This document shows positions 41,488-50,338 of a stretch of DNA of 64,000 bases, one piece after another. The notes beneath the pieces are model-generated. The model was not told the origin of the DNA. It did no database searches and saw nothing but the letters and a program-made list of their open reading frames with translations. The position numbers were made by a program, and so were the translations under genes. Source of the DNA: a virus; the IMG/VR virus record IMGVR_UViG_3300024308_000027, positions 1 to 64,000 of that record; one strand, given 5' to 3'. How positions within the stretch are numbered: the stretch's first letter is position 1; every line of letters starts with the position of its first letter.

Positions 41488-42089
41488 AATACACTGTAGG
41501 TCAACAAATTTGGATCATTGGTTTTGTTCTTACCAACTTACAACGCAAAGAAAAAGAATTGGATATTTTCTTTAACCGTCCGAAACCGGATTACTATAGC
41601 ATTGATCAGATTCTTTTACGTCAGATTACTGTCACTGAAGTAATCGGATCAACCGGCGCTACTGGATCACAAAATGCTTATATTGCAGTGGATTCAGAAG
41701 GTAATATATTTACCTGTGACAAAACTTACATGGAATATTCGCCTTATGAATCTGGTTTAGAATGGATTCTGGATGCGTGGGATAAAAAGTTGGTTGAAGA
41801 TCCAAAACACGATGCCGATGCCTTTCACATTGAAACTTTGGCGCGTGGTCTAACATTCAGCTATATGTATCTGCCAAAATTCTTATCCGAAATTTCTGGC
41901 GTTCTTGTATTGAGCAGTGGTAAAACTCGCGCACAAGAAAGTTCTGAATGGCCGAGACTTCAGGCTATTATTGATCGTACTGTTACCGAATTCAGACAAG
42001 CAACTGGCAAAACTATTGTTAGTCGCATTGAAGAAACTAATGTCAGCGGTAAATCTCCGGTCAATCGTTTGGTTTGGGAAGTAGTATGA
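41484..42089 (+). CDS. Hypothetical protein
   Basis: 201 aa, starting at an ATGA overlap. An N-terminal half with a Gly/Thr-rich loop (VIGSTGATGSQNAY) and a beta hairpin (YIAVDSEGNIFTCDKTY) is followed by helices. Its stop overlaps the XRE-like gene, so the two are co-translated and may work together. Confidence 0.63.
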   Translation: MKYTVGQQIWIIGFVLTNLQRKEKELDIFFNRPKPDYYSIDQILLRQITVTEVIGSTGATGSQNAYIAVDSEGNIFTCDKTYMEYSPYESGLEWILDAWDKKLVEDPKHDADAFHIETLARGLTFSYMYLPKFLSEISGVLVLSSGKTRAQESSEWPRLQAIIDRTVTEFRQATGKTIVSRIEETNVSGKSPVNRLVWEVV

Positions 42090-42328
42090 AAACTACATTC
42101 AATAAGGTCTTAGGTAAAAACATCAAAAGCAGAAGAACTGGCTTAGGTATGACTCAGATGCAATTGGCAGTGTCAACATCTATTGATATGAGTTTTATAA
42201 GTCGTTTGGAAAGAGGTGTTGTAAATTCGAGTGTTGAATCACTTATAAAAATTTCAGATGCTTTAGGTTGCAATGTCATAGACATAATTCCTAAAACGAA
42301 TTATCCAAAGAAAGAATTGAAAAAGTAG
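42086..42328 (+). CDS. XRE/Cro-type helix-turn-helix regulator
   Basis: 80 aa. MTQMQLAVSTSIDMSFISRLERG (residues about 22-44) is a textbook HTH: helix 2 MTQMQLA, turn, recognition helix MSFISRLERG. It is preceded by the basic helix KNIKSRRTGLG and followed by ESLIKISDALGCNVIDI, the usual fourth and fifth helices. The size matches single-domain Cro/C repressors, which bind operators as dimers. The basic tail KTNYPKKELKK is extra. The operator is not identified. ATG 42086 overlaps the preceding stop. Confidence 0.9.
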   Translation: MKTTFNKVLGKNIKSRRTGLGMTQMQLAVSTSIDMSFISRLERGVVNSSVESLIKISDALGCNVIDIIPKTNYPKKELKK

Positions 42329-42337
42329 GGGAATACG

Positions 42338-43651
42338 ATGTCAAACAAAACCATTGCAGATTTAGAAAAAGATTTGGAAGTTGCGGCCAGACGTAATGCT
42401 GAATTGTATTCAGCTCTTTTATTGGCGCATGGAATTGCCACTCGCGTTATTTCCATGACAAACTTTGATGAAAGTCAGGTTAGCGATTGGCGGCCACAAG
42501 TTGAAGCTGCTTTAAAATTAGGTCAACTTGAAGTAAAGTCCAATGGCATTTATGGAGAAATAGAATACACGCCAGAAAACACTTTGTATGAATTATCGTT
42601 ATCAAAAAGATTATGCAAGGTTCAGCTTATTCGTCTGGACTTCGATAAAACACCGGCTAAGCTTTTGTTTGTTATTGCCGCAGATAAACTTGCCGCGTTA
42701 CTGGAAAGTAAATTGGATCGTGCTACTTTAGCGAACAAATTAGTGAATTGTTCCGATTATGCTTATTCTTTAGGTAATCAGCGTCTTATAAAAAATATTA
42801 TGGATCTCGAATACTCGGATTCAGAAGAAGAAACCAGTTTTATGCGTCACTGGAATGCCAATAAATTTCCAACAAGCATAGATGATATAGATTTTGCTTT
42901 GCGTATTGTAACCAGAAAAGATTCTATTTCAGTTTATCACGATAACGTGAATGTAAAGTTGGATGGCCTGTCCTACAAAGCTGAAGTAAATCCAGAAGGC
43001 GGAGTTACTGTTGATGCCTTGATAGAAGCTAGTGATTGGGCTACGCGAGTCGGTCAAGATAAAAGCCGTTTGTTTCGTTCTTCAGACGAATTAGCTGAAG
43101 TTAAATTTAATCAAATGATGTCAGGCGAACCAAAACGCTCGGAAGAACAAGACAAAAAGTTTGCTGAGGATATGGTACGACTTAATCGTTTTACCGTGGT
43201 TAAGTTTACCTGTGCGTTTAACGAGAATTATGTGCTTGATGTTTTGGTACATGATTCTGCCTTCCCACACATTCAGGCTAAATTGAATCACGTTTTAGCT
43301 AATACGGATCAGTCAACTTCTCAAATGTATTTTATATTTCGTGCGGCGAAACTGATTTTAGAGCACTCAGAAATATTTTATGACGAATCAGCTGCTCTAA
43401 AGAAAGCTCGTTACGAACTTGAATCTGTGCCTGTAGAGATTAACGAACATTTCAAACAGTATATTCTTGAGCGTAATGCAACTTTTTCGGGTGCCAAATT
43501 AATTCATCTGGATAATGAAAATGTTTTCCATTATTCAGATTTTGAGTTCGATTCATCTGGTCTTGCACTGACTGATACTTCTTTTGGTAGTATCGTAGCC
43601 TTGAGTCCAGAAGATCACAAAGCCGCACACGACAACGAAAAGAAACATTAA
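42338..43651 (+). CDS. Hypothetical protein
   Basis: 437 aa with GGGGAAT upstream. A helical start (ADLEKDLEVAARRNAELYSALLLAH) is followed by mixed domains with an acidic stretch (EYSDSEEETSFMRHW) and a lysine-rich segment (GEPKRSEEQDKKF). No recognisable catalytic motif; the C-terminus ends ASPEDHK-like with many charged residues. It follows the XRE gene by nine bases. Confidence 0.65.
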   Translation: MSNKTIADLEKDLEVAARRNAELYSALLLAHGIATRVISMTNFDESQVSDWRPQVEAALKLGQLEVKSNGIYGEIEYTPENTLYELSLSKRLCKVQLIRLDFDKTPAKLLFVIAADKLAALLESKLDRATLANKLVNCSDYAYSLGNQRLIKNIMDLEYSDSEEETSFMRHWNANKFPTSIDDIDFALRIVTRKDSISVYHDNVNVKLDGLSYKAEVNPEGGVTVDALIEASDWATRVGQDKSRLFRSSDELAEVKFNQMMSGEPKRSEEQDKKFAEDMVRLNRFTVVKFTCAFNENYVLDVLVHDSAFPHIQAKLNHVLANTDQSTSQMYFIFRAAKLILEHSEIFYDESAALKKARYELESVPVEINEHFKQYILERNATFSGAKLIHLDNENVFHYSDFEFDSSGLALTDTSFGSIVALSPEDHKAAHDNEKKH

Positions 43652-43666
43652 TTTAAGGAGTTTGTT

Positions 43667-44329
43667 ATGTTAGAAACCAAACAAGAAGTTCAACTGCGAC
43701 TAATCGCACATTTTATTCAACAGCTTAAGCAGGTCAATACTCCAATTGCTGGCTATCGTGATATAGATGCAACTGGCGGTTTATTAACTGATGAAATGAA
43801 AATAGTTCAGGAAGCTCGCGTTGACTTGGCTGCTTTCTTTGAAAAAATTCATTTGCCCTACATTCAGGATCTCGAATTCAATAAAAGAAGCGCATTAAGA
43901 ATCAGTGCTTTGTTGTTGAGTGAACCGACACAAAAAGAAATGGAAAAACTTGCCAATTTTTGGGCAATGCAGATTACGGTCGGTGAAGAAAAAGAAGTTT
44001 TATGTACCGCGATTGTTCGTGAAATTCATGTAAGTACAATCGAAACTTTTGTTCATCAGATGGTTGAAGTTGGAGCGCATAGACTTCGTATTTGCGATCT
44101 GATAAAACATTTTGCCGAAATTTATTGTGATGCAACTGGCCGCATGGTTAAAACTTGCATAGACTACACAGCGCATAAAAGTTTCTCTGCTCATGCTTTT
44201 TTGCTTACTTCACAAAATGAAGGTGGTGGATTCTTTGCACATACAACAACACTGAATATTGTTGGCGATAAAATTTACCAAAGTTTCTCCGACGATTTTC
44301 CTGATGTCAAGGTTAAAGATGAAAGCTAA
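43667..44329 (+). CDS. Hypothetical protein
   Basis: 220 aa, AAGGAGT upstream. Helical over the first 60 residues, then strands with FVHQMVEVGAHRLRICDLIKHFAE. The last 14 bases overlap the acetyltransferase gene. Unrecognised. Confidence 0.63.
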   Translation: MLETKQEVQLRLIAHFIQQLKQVNTPIAGYRDIDATGGLLTDEMKIVQEARVDLAAFFEKIHLPYIQDLEFNKRSALRISALLLSEPTQKEMEKLANFWAMQITVGEEKEVLCTAIVREIHVSTIETFVHQMVEVGAHRLRICDLIKHFAEIYCDATGRMVKTCIDYTAHKSFSAHAFLLTSQNEGGGFFAHTTTLNIVGDKIYQSFSDDFPDVKVKDES

Positions 44330-44783
44330 ACTATATGCTGGACACGAAGGAACTAAACTAATCCTTGAAGATGGTACTTCGCGTGAAGTGGAGATAATTT
44401 CCGAACCAAAAACAAGTGAGGCTCCTATGGAAGCTATTAAAAAGTTTTTGACTTCAAATCTGGATTCAGTTCTTCCTGCGGAAAGCTGGTTCCATGAAGA
44501 AAATTTTTCACTGTATTTACGCACCAGTAAAAATGCGTATAAAGGTCGTGGACTAAAAGCCGTTTCTTTAACTCACATTAATGTGTATGAGGAAATGCGC
44601 GGCCAAGGCATATTCACAAACTTTTTGGCCGAACTTGAAGTTATGGTCAAACAAGCTGGCTATGAAGCTTTGATTGTTGAGGCAGAAAATTCCGAAAGAA
44701 TGAAAACATTTTTATTACGTAAAGGCTTTGAAGTCAAATATATTCATGACGGAATAAATGATTTCATAAAAGTATTGGAGTAA
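44319..44783 (+). CDS. GNAT-family acetyltransferase
   Basis: 154 aa. THINVYEEMRGQGIFTNFLAELE holds GNAT motif A, with Arg94-Gly-Gln-Gly97-Ile (the acetyl-CoA pyrophosphate loop, QxxGxG/A type). YEALIVEAENSERMKTFLLRKGFE is the motif B strand-helix with the usual Gly-Phe. The first 70 residues carry the substrate side. Such enzymes acetylate amines of proteins, antibiotics or metabolites; the substrate is unknown. ATG 44319 follows AAGGTTA and lies inside the end of the previous gene. Confidence 0.85.
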   Translation: MKAKLYAGHEGTKLILEDGTSREVEIISEPKTSEAPMEAIKKFLTSNLDSVLPAESWFHEENFSLYLRTSKNAYKGRGLKAVSLTHINVYEEMRGQGIFTNFLAELEVMVKQAGYEALIVEAENSERMKTFLLRKGFEVKYIHDGINDFIKVLE

Positions 44784-44786
44784 TCT

Positions 44787-45872
44787 ATGTCAATGGTTAT
44801 ACGTTTGTTTGCTGTGGAAGAAGAATGGCTTCATATTTTAAATCGTATAGTTGATGAATTGCGAGTCAGATACGCTTCGTATCTAACTACGAAAGTAAAA
44901 ACTCAAGCAGATAAATCAACTTATGTTTGGGCAGAAATGGGAATTACTGACGATGGAGACACTGTTACATTTAATGTATCTATGCCGTCAGCCGCCGTGG
45001 ATGCGTCAACCATTTATCTGGATCGTGAAAAACTCTTTATTCCAATACACTTGCAAAGTCAAAGACCTATCTCATTTATTTTTGATGAAGGTGCTGCCGT
45101 AGATGAAGTGTTTTGGTTTTGCTTAAAACGACTTTGTGTGTTTGGTGACATTTATTATATGGAGGACACTGACAAAAACTCCATTAGTAAAAATTTAACT
45201 CGCCAGCAAAAACGCAAATTGCATTCAGTTGATATAAATCTGACTGAGGCTTCAAAAGCTATCGAACAGATGGATGCCAAGTCAGATACATTTTTGCAGA
45301 AAACGGTGGAAAGCTTACTAGCTCAAATGCTTGTAAGTACAGGCACTATCAATTCGGTGGTCGATATAAAATCTTTGATAGAAGTGGAGGGAAGCCCTAA
45401 GCTTCATTGGCAGACAGGCCAGCCATATTTTACCAATTGTTTCCGTAGTAAGGTAAATGATCTGTGTGCTAAAGCGCGTGATTATGATCATTTAGACTTT
45501 ACTACAGCAACCGCTCACGTAAAAGCAATGTTCGATAACATTTATTTTAGTGACTATGACCTTGTACGCTTTTGGTTTTGTTATCTGGATTATCTGGAAA
45601 AGCGAGAAATTGCTTTACCTATTAACGTGCATCCGATGGGCTATAAAAAGTTTATACTTAGTCTGCCTTCAGTTGCTTATGAAAAAGTTGCACACGAAGA
45701 TCAGTCATTTTCTCATATAGAAAGAGCGCAAGTATATTTCCATTTGGGAGATTTTATCTATTTAGCTTATTTTGAAATTGAAGTTAACTTACGTAGAAAT
45801 ACGAATGAAGTAAAGTTCAAGCTAACTCCTATTGTCAAAGAAAATCCTAAAAGACCTATTACTGATTGGTAA
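44787..45872 (+). CDS. Hypothetical protein
   Basis: 361 aa with TGGAGTAA upstream. A beta-rich first third (TYVWAEMGITDDGDTVTFNVSM) is followed by a helical and Lys-rich middle (NLTRQQKRKLHSVD) and an aromatic C-terminal part (DYDLVRFWFCYLDYLEKRE). No family is recognised. Confidence 0.64.
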   Translation: MSMVIRLFAVEEEWLHILNRIVDELRVRYASYLTTKVKTQADKSTYVWAEMGITDDGDTVTFNVSMPSAAVDASTIYLDREKLFIPIHLQSQRPISFIFDEGAAVDEVFWFCLKRLCVFGDIYYMEDTDKNSISKNLTRQQKRKLHSVDINLTEASKAIEQMDAKSDTFLQKTVESLLAQMLVSTGTINSVVDIKSLIEVEGSPKLHWQTGQPYFTNCFRSKVNDLCAKARDYDHLDFTTATAHVKAMFDNIYFSDYDLVRFWFCYLDYLEKREIALPINVHPMGYKKFILSLPSVAYEKVAHEDQSFSHIERAQVYFHLGDFIYLAYFEIEVNLRRNTNEVKFKLTPIVKENPKRPITDW

Positions 45873-45876
45873 TCTT

Positions 45877-46050
45877 ATGGCAAAAATTGGTTGGAAGAAA
45901 GCAAACGGAAAGTTTGTTATTGGTAAGGACGGTATTTATTTCCCACTCAAAGATCTTGAAGAAGTAAAGGCACTTAAAGAGGTGTTGGAGGATATTGAGT
46001 CAGGTAGAAACCGTTTTGAAATAAAAGACAACAGAAATAAGGCGAATTAA
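45877..46050 (+). CDS. Small basic protein, 57 aa
   Basis: 57 aa. ATG 45877 with a weak GGTAAT site is preferred to an upstream frame that runs through the previous gene. It starts MAKIGWKKANGKFVIGKDG, a basic strand pair, followed by an acidic helix (LKDLEEVKALKEVLEDIESG). Possibly a small nucleic-acid or partner-binding protein. Confidence 0.55.
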   Translation: MAKIGWKKANGKFVIGKDGIYFPLKDLEEVKALKEVLEDIESGRNRFEIKDNRNKAN

Positions 46051-46051
46051 A

Positions 46052-46657
46052 ATGGAAGATATACAAAGTGTTTTAAAGCGTGTTGGTGTATGTACAACCT
46101 GTAATCAACTTATCCAACATGAAATTGCAGCGCCTTTTGCTTCATGTGGTTGTGGGACTGCTGAGTGGCATAAACTCGATTCTGATTTTATGCAGTACCA
46201 AAAACGTGTGTACGAGAACACTGTTGATCTACTGGAAAAACAAAACCGTATTCTTAAGTACATGCAAAGTTTGAGTGCTAAAGTTAAGTTTAGTCTTACA
46301 GTACATTTGCCTGTTGTAGAAAGTGGTGTTGCTGTTCAATGGATAGATCGTGTTGTCAAAGAAGTTAGCTATTCTGTAACCGCCAAAACAAGATCCTTTG
46401 ACGCGCACGAATTTCCGGTTGTTGCACTGCACGCAGATCTCAAGTTGTGTACAAAGTTTGACGCACGAATCGAAGTGCTGGTAAATCTGCATGAACTAAA
46501 TGATGTTACCAAGCTTAATCCGTTTAAAATGCTAGAGCGTAAGTGCAGCAAAAAGACAGATCGGCTATCAGTGATTTATACTGAACGTGCTTCAAAAGCT
46601 GTTACAGGGATCTGGACTTCAATTCCAGCACATGACGAAAATGTAGTTAAAACCTAA
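46052..46657 (+). CDS. Hypothetical protein with N-terminal zinc ribbon
   Basis: 201 aa. Cys14-x2-Cys17 (CTTC) and Cys32-x-Cys34 (SCGCG) near the N-terminus form a probable zinc ribbon. After a helical link (residues 45-75), about 120 residues of strands and helices carry further Cys/His residues without pattern. The start follows the previous stop by one base, with AAGGCGA upstream. It could be a nucleic-acid-binding adaptor. Confidence 0.62.
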   Translation: MEDIQSVLKRVGVCTTCNQLIQHEIAAPFASCGCGTAEWHKLDSDFMQYQKRVYENTVDLLEKQNRILKYMQSLSAKVKFSLTVHLPVVESGVAVQWIDRVVKEVSYSVTAKTRSFDAHEFPVVALHADLKLCTKFDARIEVLVNLHELNDVTKLNPFKMLERKCSKKTDRLSVIYTERASKAVTGIWTSIPAHDENVVKT

Positions 46658-46669
46658 ACTGTAAATCCA
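46656..46669 (+). promoter_or_regulatory. AAACTGTAAATCCA motif, copy 4
   Basis: ACTGTAAATCCA, as at 17883 and 18343, lies 24 bases ahead of the small gene at 46680. The intergenic position supports a shared regulatory role. Confidence 0.4.
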
Positions 46670-46679
46670 AGGGAAAGGT

Positions 46680-46775
46680 ATGCTTAAATTTAATCGAGTA
46701 GAGCGGATCGTATTTCCAATTATTTGCATAATTGGCTTTTCTTTTGGTTTTTGGTTAGGAACCGTAACACGCTAA
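46680..46775 (+). CDS. Single-helix membrane mini-protein, 31 aa
   Basis: MLKFNRVERIVFPIICIIGFSFGFWLGTVTR is cut here to its features: a basic start (LKFNRVER) and one hydrophobic helix at about 9-27. A GGGAAAGGT site precedes ATG 46680, and the gene fills an otherwise empty 129-base gap. Phage mini-membrane proteins often modulate host membrane complexes. The function is unknown. Confidence 0.55.
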   Translation: MLKFNRVERIVFPIICIIGFSFGFWLGTVTR

Positions 46776-46786
46776 GGAAAATACTG

Positions 46787-47047
46787 ATGAATCCTTTTGA
46801 ACCGCCAACTTTTGCAAAAATAGTTTTTCTTGATCAGCCTGACGGAACTGATCACCTTAAAGTTAAACAGCCTGTTCCTGTGAAACTAAGGCCAAAAGAA
46901 AGTGAATGCTCTTTGCCTTTAGGTGCTGTTCCGTGTCGTATTGTAGATCCAAAAACTGGACAACCAACAGGGCAAATTGCATACATGCCAAGAAGCCTTT
47001 ACAACAAAGTATTAAATGCTTTAGATGCAGATAAGGAAACAGAATGA
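46787..47047 (+). CDS. Hypothetical protein, Pro-rich
   Basis: 86 aa; ATG 46787 follows AAGGAAAAT. Pro-rich start (MNPFEPPTF) and a strand-rich body (VKQPVPVKLRP, PLGAVPCRIVDPKTGQ) with a helix at the C-terminus. The stop overlaps the next start (ATGA). Confidence 0.6.
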   Translation: MNPFEPPTFAKIVFLDQPDGTDHLKVKQPVPVKLRPKESECSLPLGAVPCRIVDPKTGQPTGQIAYMPRSLYNKVLNALDADKETE

Positions 47048-47841
47048 AAAATTTAGCAGACGCAGCCGGATCAGGAATACAATTAATTGGGTTAAGCAAT
47101 CGCCTTACAATTCCAATTGTTTGGCTTCCAGTTGAAAGAACATTATTTTCTTTAGATCAACCTGTGCAAGTTACCGATCATTATTATGCAGCTGATATGA
47201 CCGACCTTTATACAGAAGATTGTCCAAGCTATTTAGATCGTGTAATTGGAACACACTTCAAAACGGATCTAACTTCAAAATTGACATATAAAGTTGTTCC
47301 TGAGACAGTACATTTAGCTAAAGTTGGTTCTTCTTTTGGAATAAATATTAGCAACGCAGATCTTGAATATAGCGAATCCGACAACTTTGCTTTGTTCTGG
47401 CAGTATCTTTTGCGACACAACAATTTTCCAGTATATTCGACCTCTGATTTAATAGACAGTGAAAACATAATGACGCTGTATGCGGTTGAGTTTACGCAGG
47501 AAGGCAATGCAAGACACCCTGAAGATAATGCAACTATCTCAACCAGTTTTTGCAAAAAAGTTGGCTATTTGGATGCCGACAAAATAGAGCATGAATTTTT
47601 TCAGACTAAATTTCGACATACTCTGAATATGTTAAACAAGTCAATACCTATGCCAATTGCCGACTTTTTAAAATTGTTGGGAGAAGGCACTTCAATGAAA
47701 AAGATGGACTGCCCTATGGAACTATTCGAGGTTTTACATCATCAATATAGAACGTATAAACATTTGATCGATTTAAAAGTATTTACACCTGAACAACTGT
47801 TCAACGATCCAGAAAACTATCGTGGAAACAAAAATGATTGA
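47044..47841 (+). CDS. Paralogous family E protein, copy 2
   Basis: 265 aa. It corresponds in order to the middle of the 39994 product (see there): a YAVEF strand, then MPIADFLKLL and VFTPEQLFNDPE. The N-terminal half (IPIVWLPVERTLFSLDQPV, ADMTDLYTEDCPSYLDRVIG) is specific to this copy. The 48253 product may be a third, more diverged member. Confidence 0.65.
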   Translation: MKNLADAAGSGIQLIGLSNRLTIPIVWLPVERTLFSLDQPVQVTDHYYAADMTDLYTEDCPSYLDRVIGTHFKTDLTSKLTYKVVPETVHLAKVGSSFGINISNADLEYSESDNFALFWQYLLRHNNFPVYSTSDLIDSENIMTLYAVEFTQEGNARHPEDNATISTSFCKKVGYLDADKIEHEFFQTKFRHTLNMLNKSIPMPIADFLKLLGEGTSMKKMDCPMELFEVLHHQYRTYKHLIDLKVFTPEQLFNDPENYRGNKND

Positions 47842-48244
47842 GTACATGCTCAATGACTTTCTTCTGGCCTACGCGAAGTCTTTTGCACTTCGCTTAGGTT
47901 GGGTAGAAGGTTCGTGGCCTTGTGCCAAATACATGCAAAAGAAAATTCGTGATGGAAAATTTATTAGTGGTGGAGTTAAAAACTACAATCCAGTTTTACT
48001 TCGTTTGAACGGTGGTTACGTTCTTTACTGGCTTGATATGTTACCAATATTACGTGAACCTTCGGTGATAACTCCACAGCTAGAAACCTTCTTTTCACAA
48101 ATCTATCAAAACATTTTATTGGCCGGAACGCATGGGCCGCAGGATAAACTTGTGACCATTGCAGATCCTGACGTTGGCGATATATCACTAACAATGAACA
48201 TGATTTTGATATGGTTTAATAGTAGAGGCAAATCGCCTTTCTAG
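47834..48244 (+). CDS. Hypothetical protein
   Basis: 136 aa. ATG 47834 has GTGGAAAC upstream and overlaps the previous stop. Helix-rich at the N-terminus (LNDFLLAYAKSFALRLGWVEG), with a basic turn (YMQKKIRDGKFISGGVKN). Unrecognised. Confidence 0.6.
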   Translation: MIEYMLNDFLLAYAKSFALRLGWVEGSWPCAKYMQKKIRDGKFISGGVKNYNPVLLRLNGGYVLYWLDMLPILREPSVITPQLETFFSQIYQNILLAGTHGPQDKLVTIADPDVGDISLTMNMILIWFNSRGKSPF

Positions 48245-48252
48245 GGAGTCTT

Positions 48253-49011
48253 ATGTATTATATGAATCTTAATAAACAGGATGTGTTACCTTCAATACAC
48301 AAATCTGTTGTAATACCAATTTCGTACTCAGTCAGTCCTGTTGCATTTATTCCGATTGTGCGAAAGAATAGCAGCAAATCAAACGAAGTTATTTGCGTAC
48401 ATATTTCTAAAGAGTGTGCAAGCGGTAATTCTTTTGAACATGCTGTGGAAATGAAGGCCATAGTTATTCCTTTTACCAATAAAGATCATTACCGTAAAGA
48501 CAATTTTTATGCTGCTGCATTTTGTTTTAGTGGTGAATCTGCCCAAAGTTTTGTTAGTGCTATACAACATATCGATCAAACTTATTGGTTATTACCAAAA
48601 CATCATATTGATAATTGTTGGGCCAAACTTTATGACATGGGAGCAGAATTGAGTTCTACCACAGGCCAAACAAAAATGTTCTACTTGGAGCGTGAATCAA
48701 AAGTATGGCCTAAAGGAAGTTGTGTTAATCACTGGCTAAATATTGGATTTATTGATTGGCCTGAAATAGACAATTTTATTCCAGTTGCTTTAGAGCGAAC
48801 AGTCAAAGTAAGATCTCATATCATGACTTTGAATGATGCACGTAGACAATTAAATTCAGGAGAGTTTGAAATAGATTGTGTACGCAATTGGAATTTCACT
48901 CGACCAAAAGTAGGTAAAGCTAAACCCAGTAGTAGAAAAAGTGCTATGGTTAAATTGGTTGAACTTGGTTTGTTTTCGGAACTTCAACTATTTGGAGATA
49001 TAGATGTTTAA
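48253..49011 (+). CDS. Hypothetical protein, possible family E relative
   Basis: 252 aa, TAGGGAG upstream. FYAAAFCFSGESAQSF and the C-terminal MTLNDARRQLNSGEFEIDC...LGLFSELQLFGD recall YAVEF...and FLKLLGEG...LFND in the 47044 product, but identity is low. The C-terminal half is basic (KVGKAKPSSRKSAMVKL). Confidence 0.62.
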   Translation: MYYMNLNKQDVLPSIHKSVVIPISYSVSPVAFIPIVRKNSSKSNEVICVHISKECASGNSFEHAVEMKAIVIPFTNKDHYRKDNFYAAAFCFSGESAQSFVSAIQHIDQTYWLLPKHHIDNCWAKLYDMGAELSSTTGQTKMFYLERESKVWPKGSCVNHWLNIGFIDWPEIDNFIPVALERTVKVRSHIMTLNDARRQLNSGEFEIDCVRNWNFTRPKVGKAKPSSRKSAMVKLVELGLFSELQLFGDIDV

Positions 49012-49029
49012 AACGGAAAAGGTAAGATT

Positions 49030-49179
49030 ATGAAAGCGAAATTAATATCAGCGCTTGCTATAGTTGCTTTATGCTTGTGTGCTTTTCATTACAATCAAAA
49101 TTTGGAGCCTGACTGCCTTACAATAGCGGATCTCCAAATGAACCCTGACAATGTTTGTATTCGACCTATTAAGGATTGA
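49030..49179 (+). CDS. Small secreted or membrane-anchored protein, 49 aa
   Basis: 49 aa; ATG 49030 with AAAAGGTAAG upstream. It begins with two Lys and a hydrophobic stretch (LISALAIVALCLCAF), typical of a signal peptide or single anchor. The remaining 27 residues are polar with two Cys (DCLTIADL, NVCIRP). It fills the gap between two longer genes and lacks a good lipobox. The exported part could be disulfide-bonded. Confidence 0.55.
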   Translation: MKAKLISALAIVALCLCAFHYNQNLEPDCLTIADLQMNPDNVCIRPIKD

Positions 49180-49182
49180 ATT

Positions 49183-50337
49183 ATGTTTAACCTTCACACA
49201 AATTCACTTACACAACAACTGTCCAATTTTTTAAATAATTGGTTGAACTTCGTTTTTGAGAAAGCGAAAAATATTCAGAAAAATTCCTTAGATCCTAAGT
49301 TTACTATTGAACAAGCTTTGATAACAGTTTTAGCTGACTCAACTTGTTCAAGTGTATTGAGCTTACGAAAAAGATTTCTTCAGGAATTTGCGCTTGACAT
49401 TCCAAATTCCGCGCATGATTTTATTGATATGAGAATCAATCATGCTATTTCTGAAGCATACAGCGTAGCCAAATTAGATTCTTACAGGTTAAGCTACGAA
49501 AATTTATTTTACATTACCGAAAGCAGGTCAATGGTTCTTGATGCTCTTCCAGATAATTTGTTTGATCAATTTTCTAAGTTAACTGGAAAACATAAATGGA
49601 CAACCTCAAAAGTTGTGCTGCACAAATTAAAGCATGGTTTAACTCCGGCTGAATCTCAAATCATCTATAGAATACGTTTAGTAGATGCTGATAACAATTT
49701 GCAGTTTTGTTTGTTCTCAACTGGTGAAGATCAACATTTTGGCATTGTGCAAAATGAATTGTATTATTCTTTTGGTGACACTTCGTTTGTTCAAAAATAC
49801 GTACCGAATGTAGATGAAACAAATTCGTGGTTGCGTAAAATCGAAGCGTTTTATACAATGGAGCGTTTGCTATCCCGTGAATTTGAAGATGACAGACAAA
49901 GCACAACTCATTGTGAATTCACTGAACTAAATCATCGTTGCATGATGGCTATGAAATTGGCATGTTCTTTAGTGCATCATGAATCTTGGATGCCGGATCA
50001 GAATCCTTACAGACCAAACAATGTTTGGCAAGCAATGGGGCCAGAATATTTGTGCAGAACAGAGTTTCTTAACATTGCTTATGCTGAACATGCGTTACAA
50101 AAACATGAGCGCTATGATGTACAACGATTCTCTGGCATTTCAAAAGTCGAAGGTGAGTACATAGATGTATCGAGGAAAACTCACAGAATACCAAAATGTG
50201 TTCACGGTTATCATGCGGATTCAAAAAATTATCCAATAGGTAAACTTGTCCCCTTCACTATGGAAATGATTGAGAGTCACTTTGCCAAAGAATTTGGCTT
50301 GGACAGAAAAGTTTGCTTTACTGACGTAGGAAAGTAA
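49183..50337 (+). CDS. Hypothetical protein
   Basis: 384 aa. A helical N-terminal part (LSNFLNNWLNFVFEKAKNIQ) is followed by a beta part around residues 165-210 (RIRLVDADNNLQFCLFSTGEDQHFGIV). A Cys/His-containing region follows (LNHRCMMAMKLACSLVHHESW, CVHGYHADSKNY). LVHHESWMPDQNPYRPNNVW could be a metal site, but no known family is met. Confidence 0.64.
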   Translation: MFNLHTNSLTQQLSNFLNNWLNFVFEKAKNIQKNSLDPKFTIEQALITVLADSTCSSVLSLRKRFLQEFALDIPNSAHDFIDMRINHAISEAYSVAKLDSYRLSYENLFYITESRSMVLDALPDNLFDQFSKLTGKHKWTTSKVVLHKLKHGLTPAESQIIYRIRLVDADNNLQFCLFSTGEDQHFGIVQNELYYSFGDTSFVQKYVPNVDETNSWLRKIEAFYTMERLLSREFEDDRQSTTHCEFTELNHRCMMAMKLACSLVHHESWMPDQNPYRPNNVWQAMGPEYLCRTEFLNIAYAEHALQKHERYDVQRFSGISKVEGEYIDVSRKTHRIPKCVHGYHADSKNYPIGKLVPFTMEMIESHFAKEFGLDRKVCFTDVGK

Positions 50338-50338
50338 T

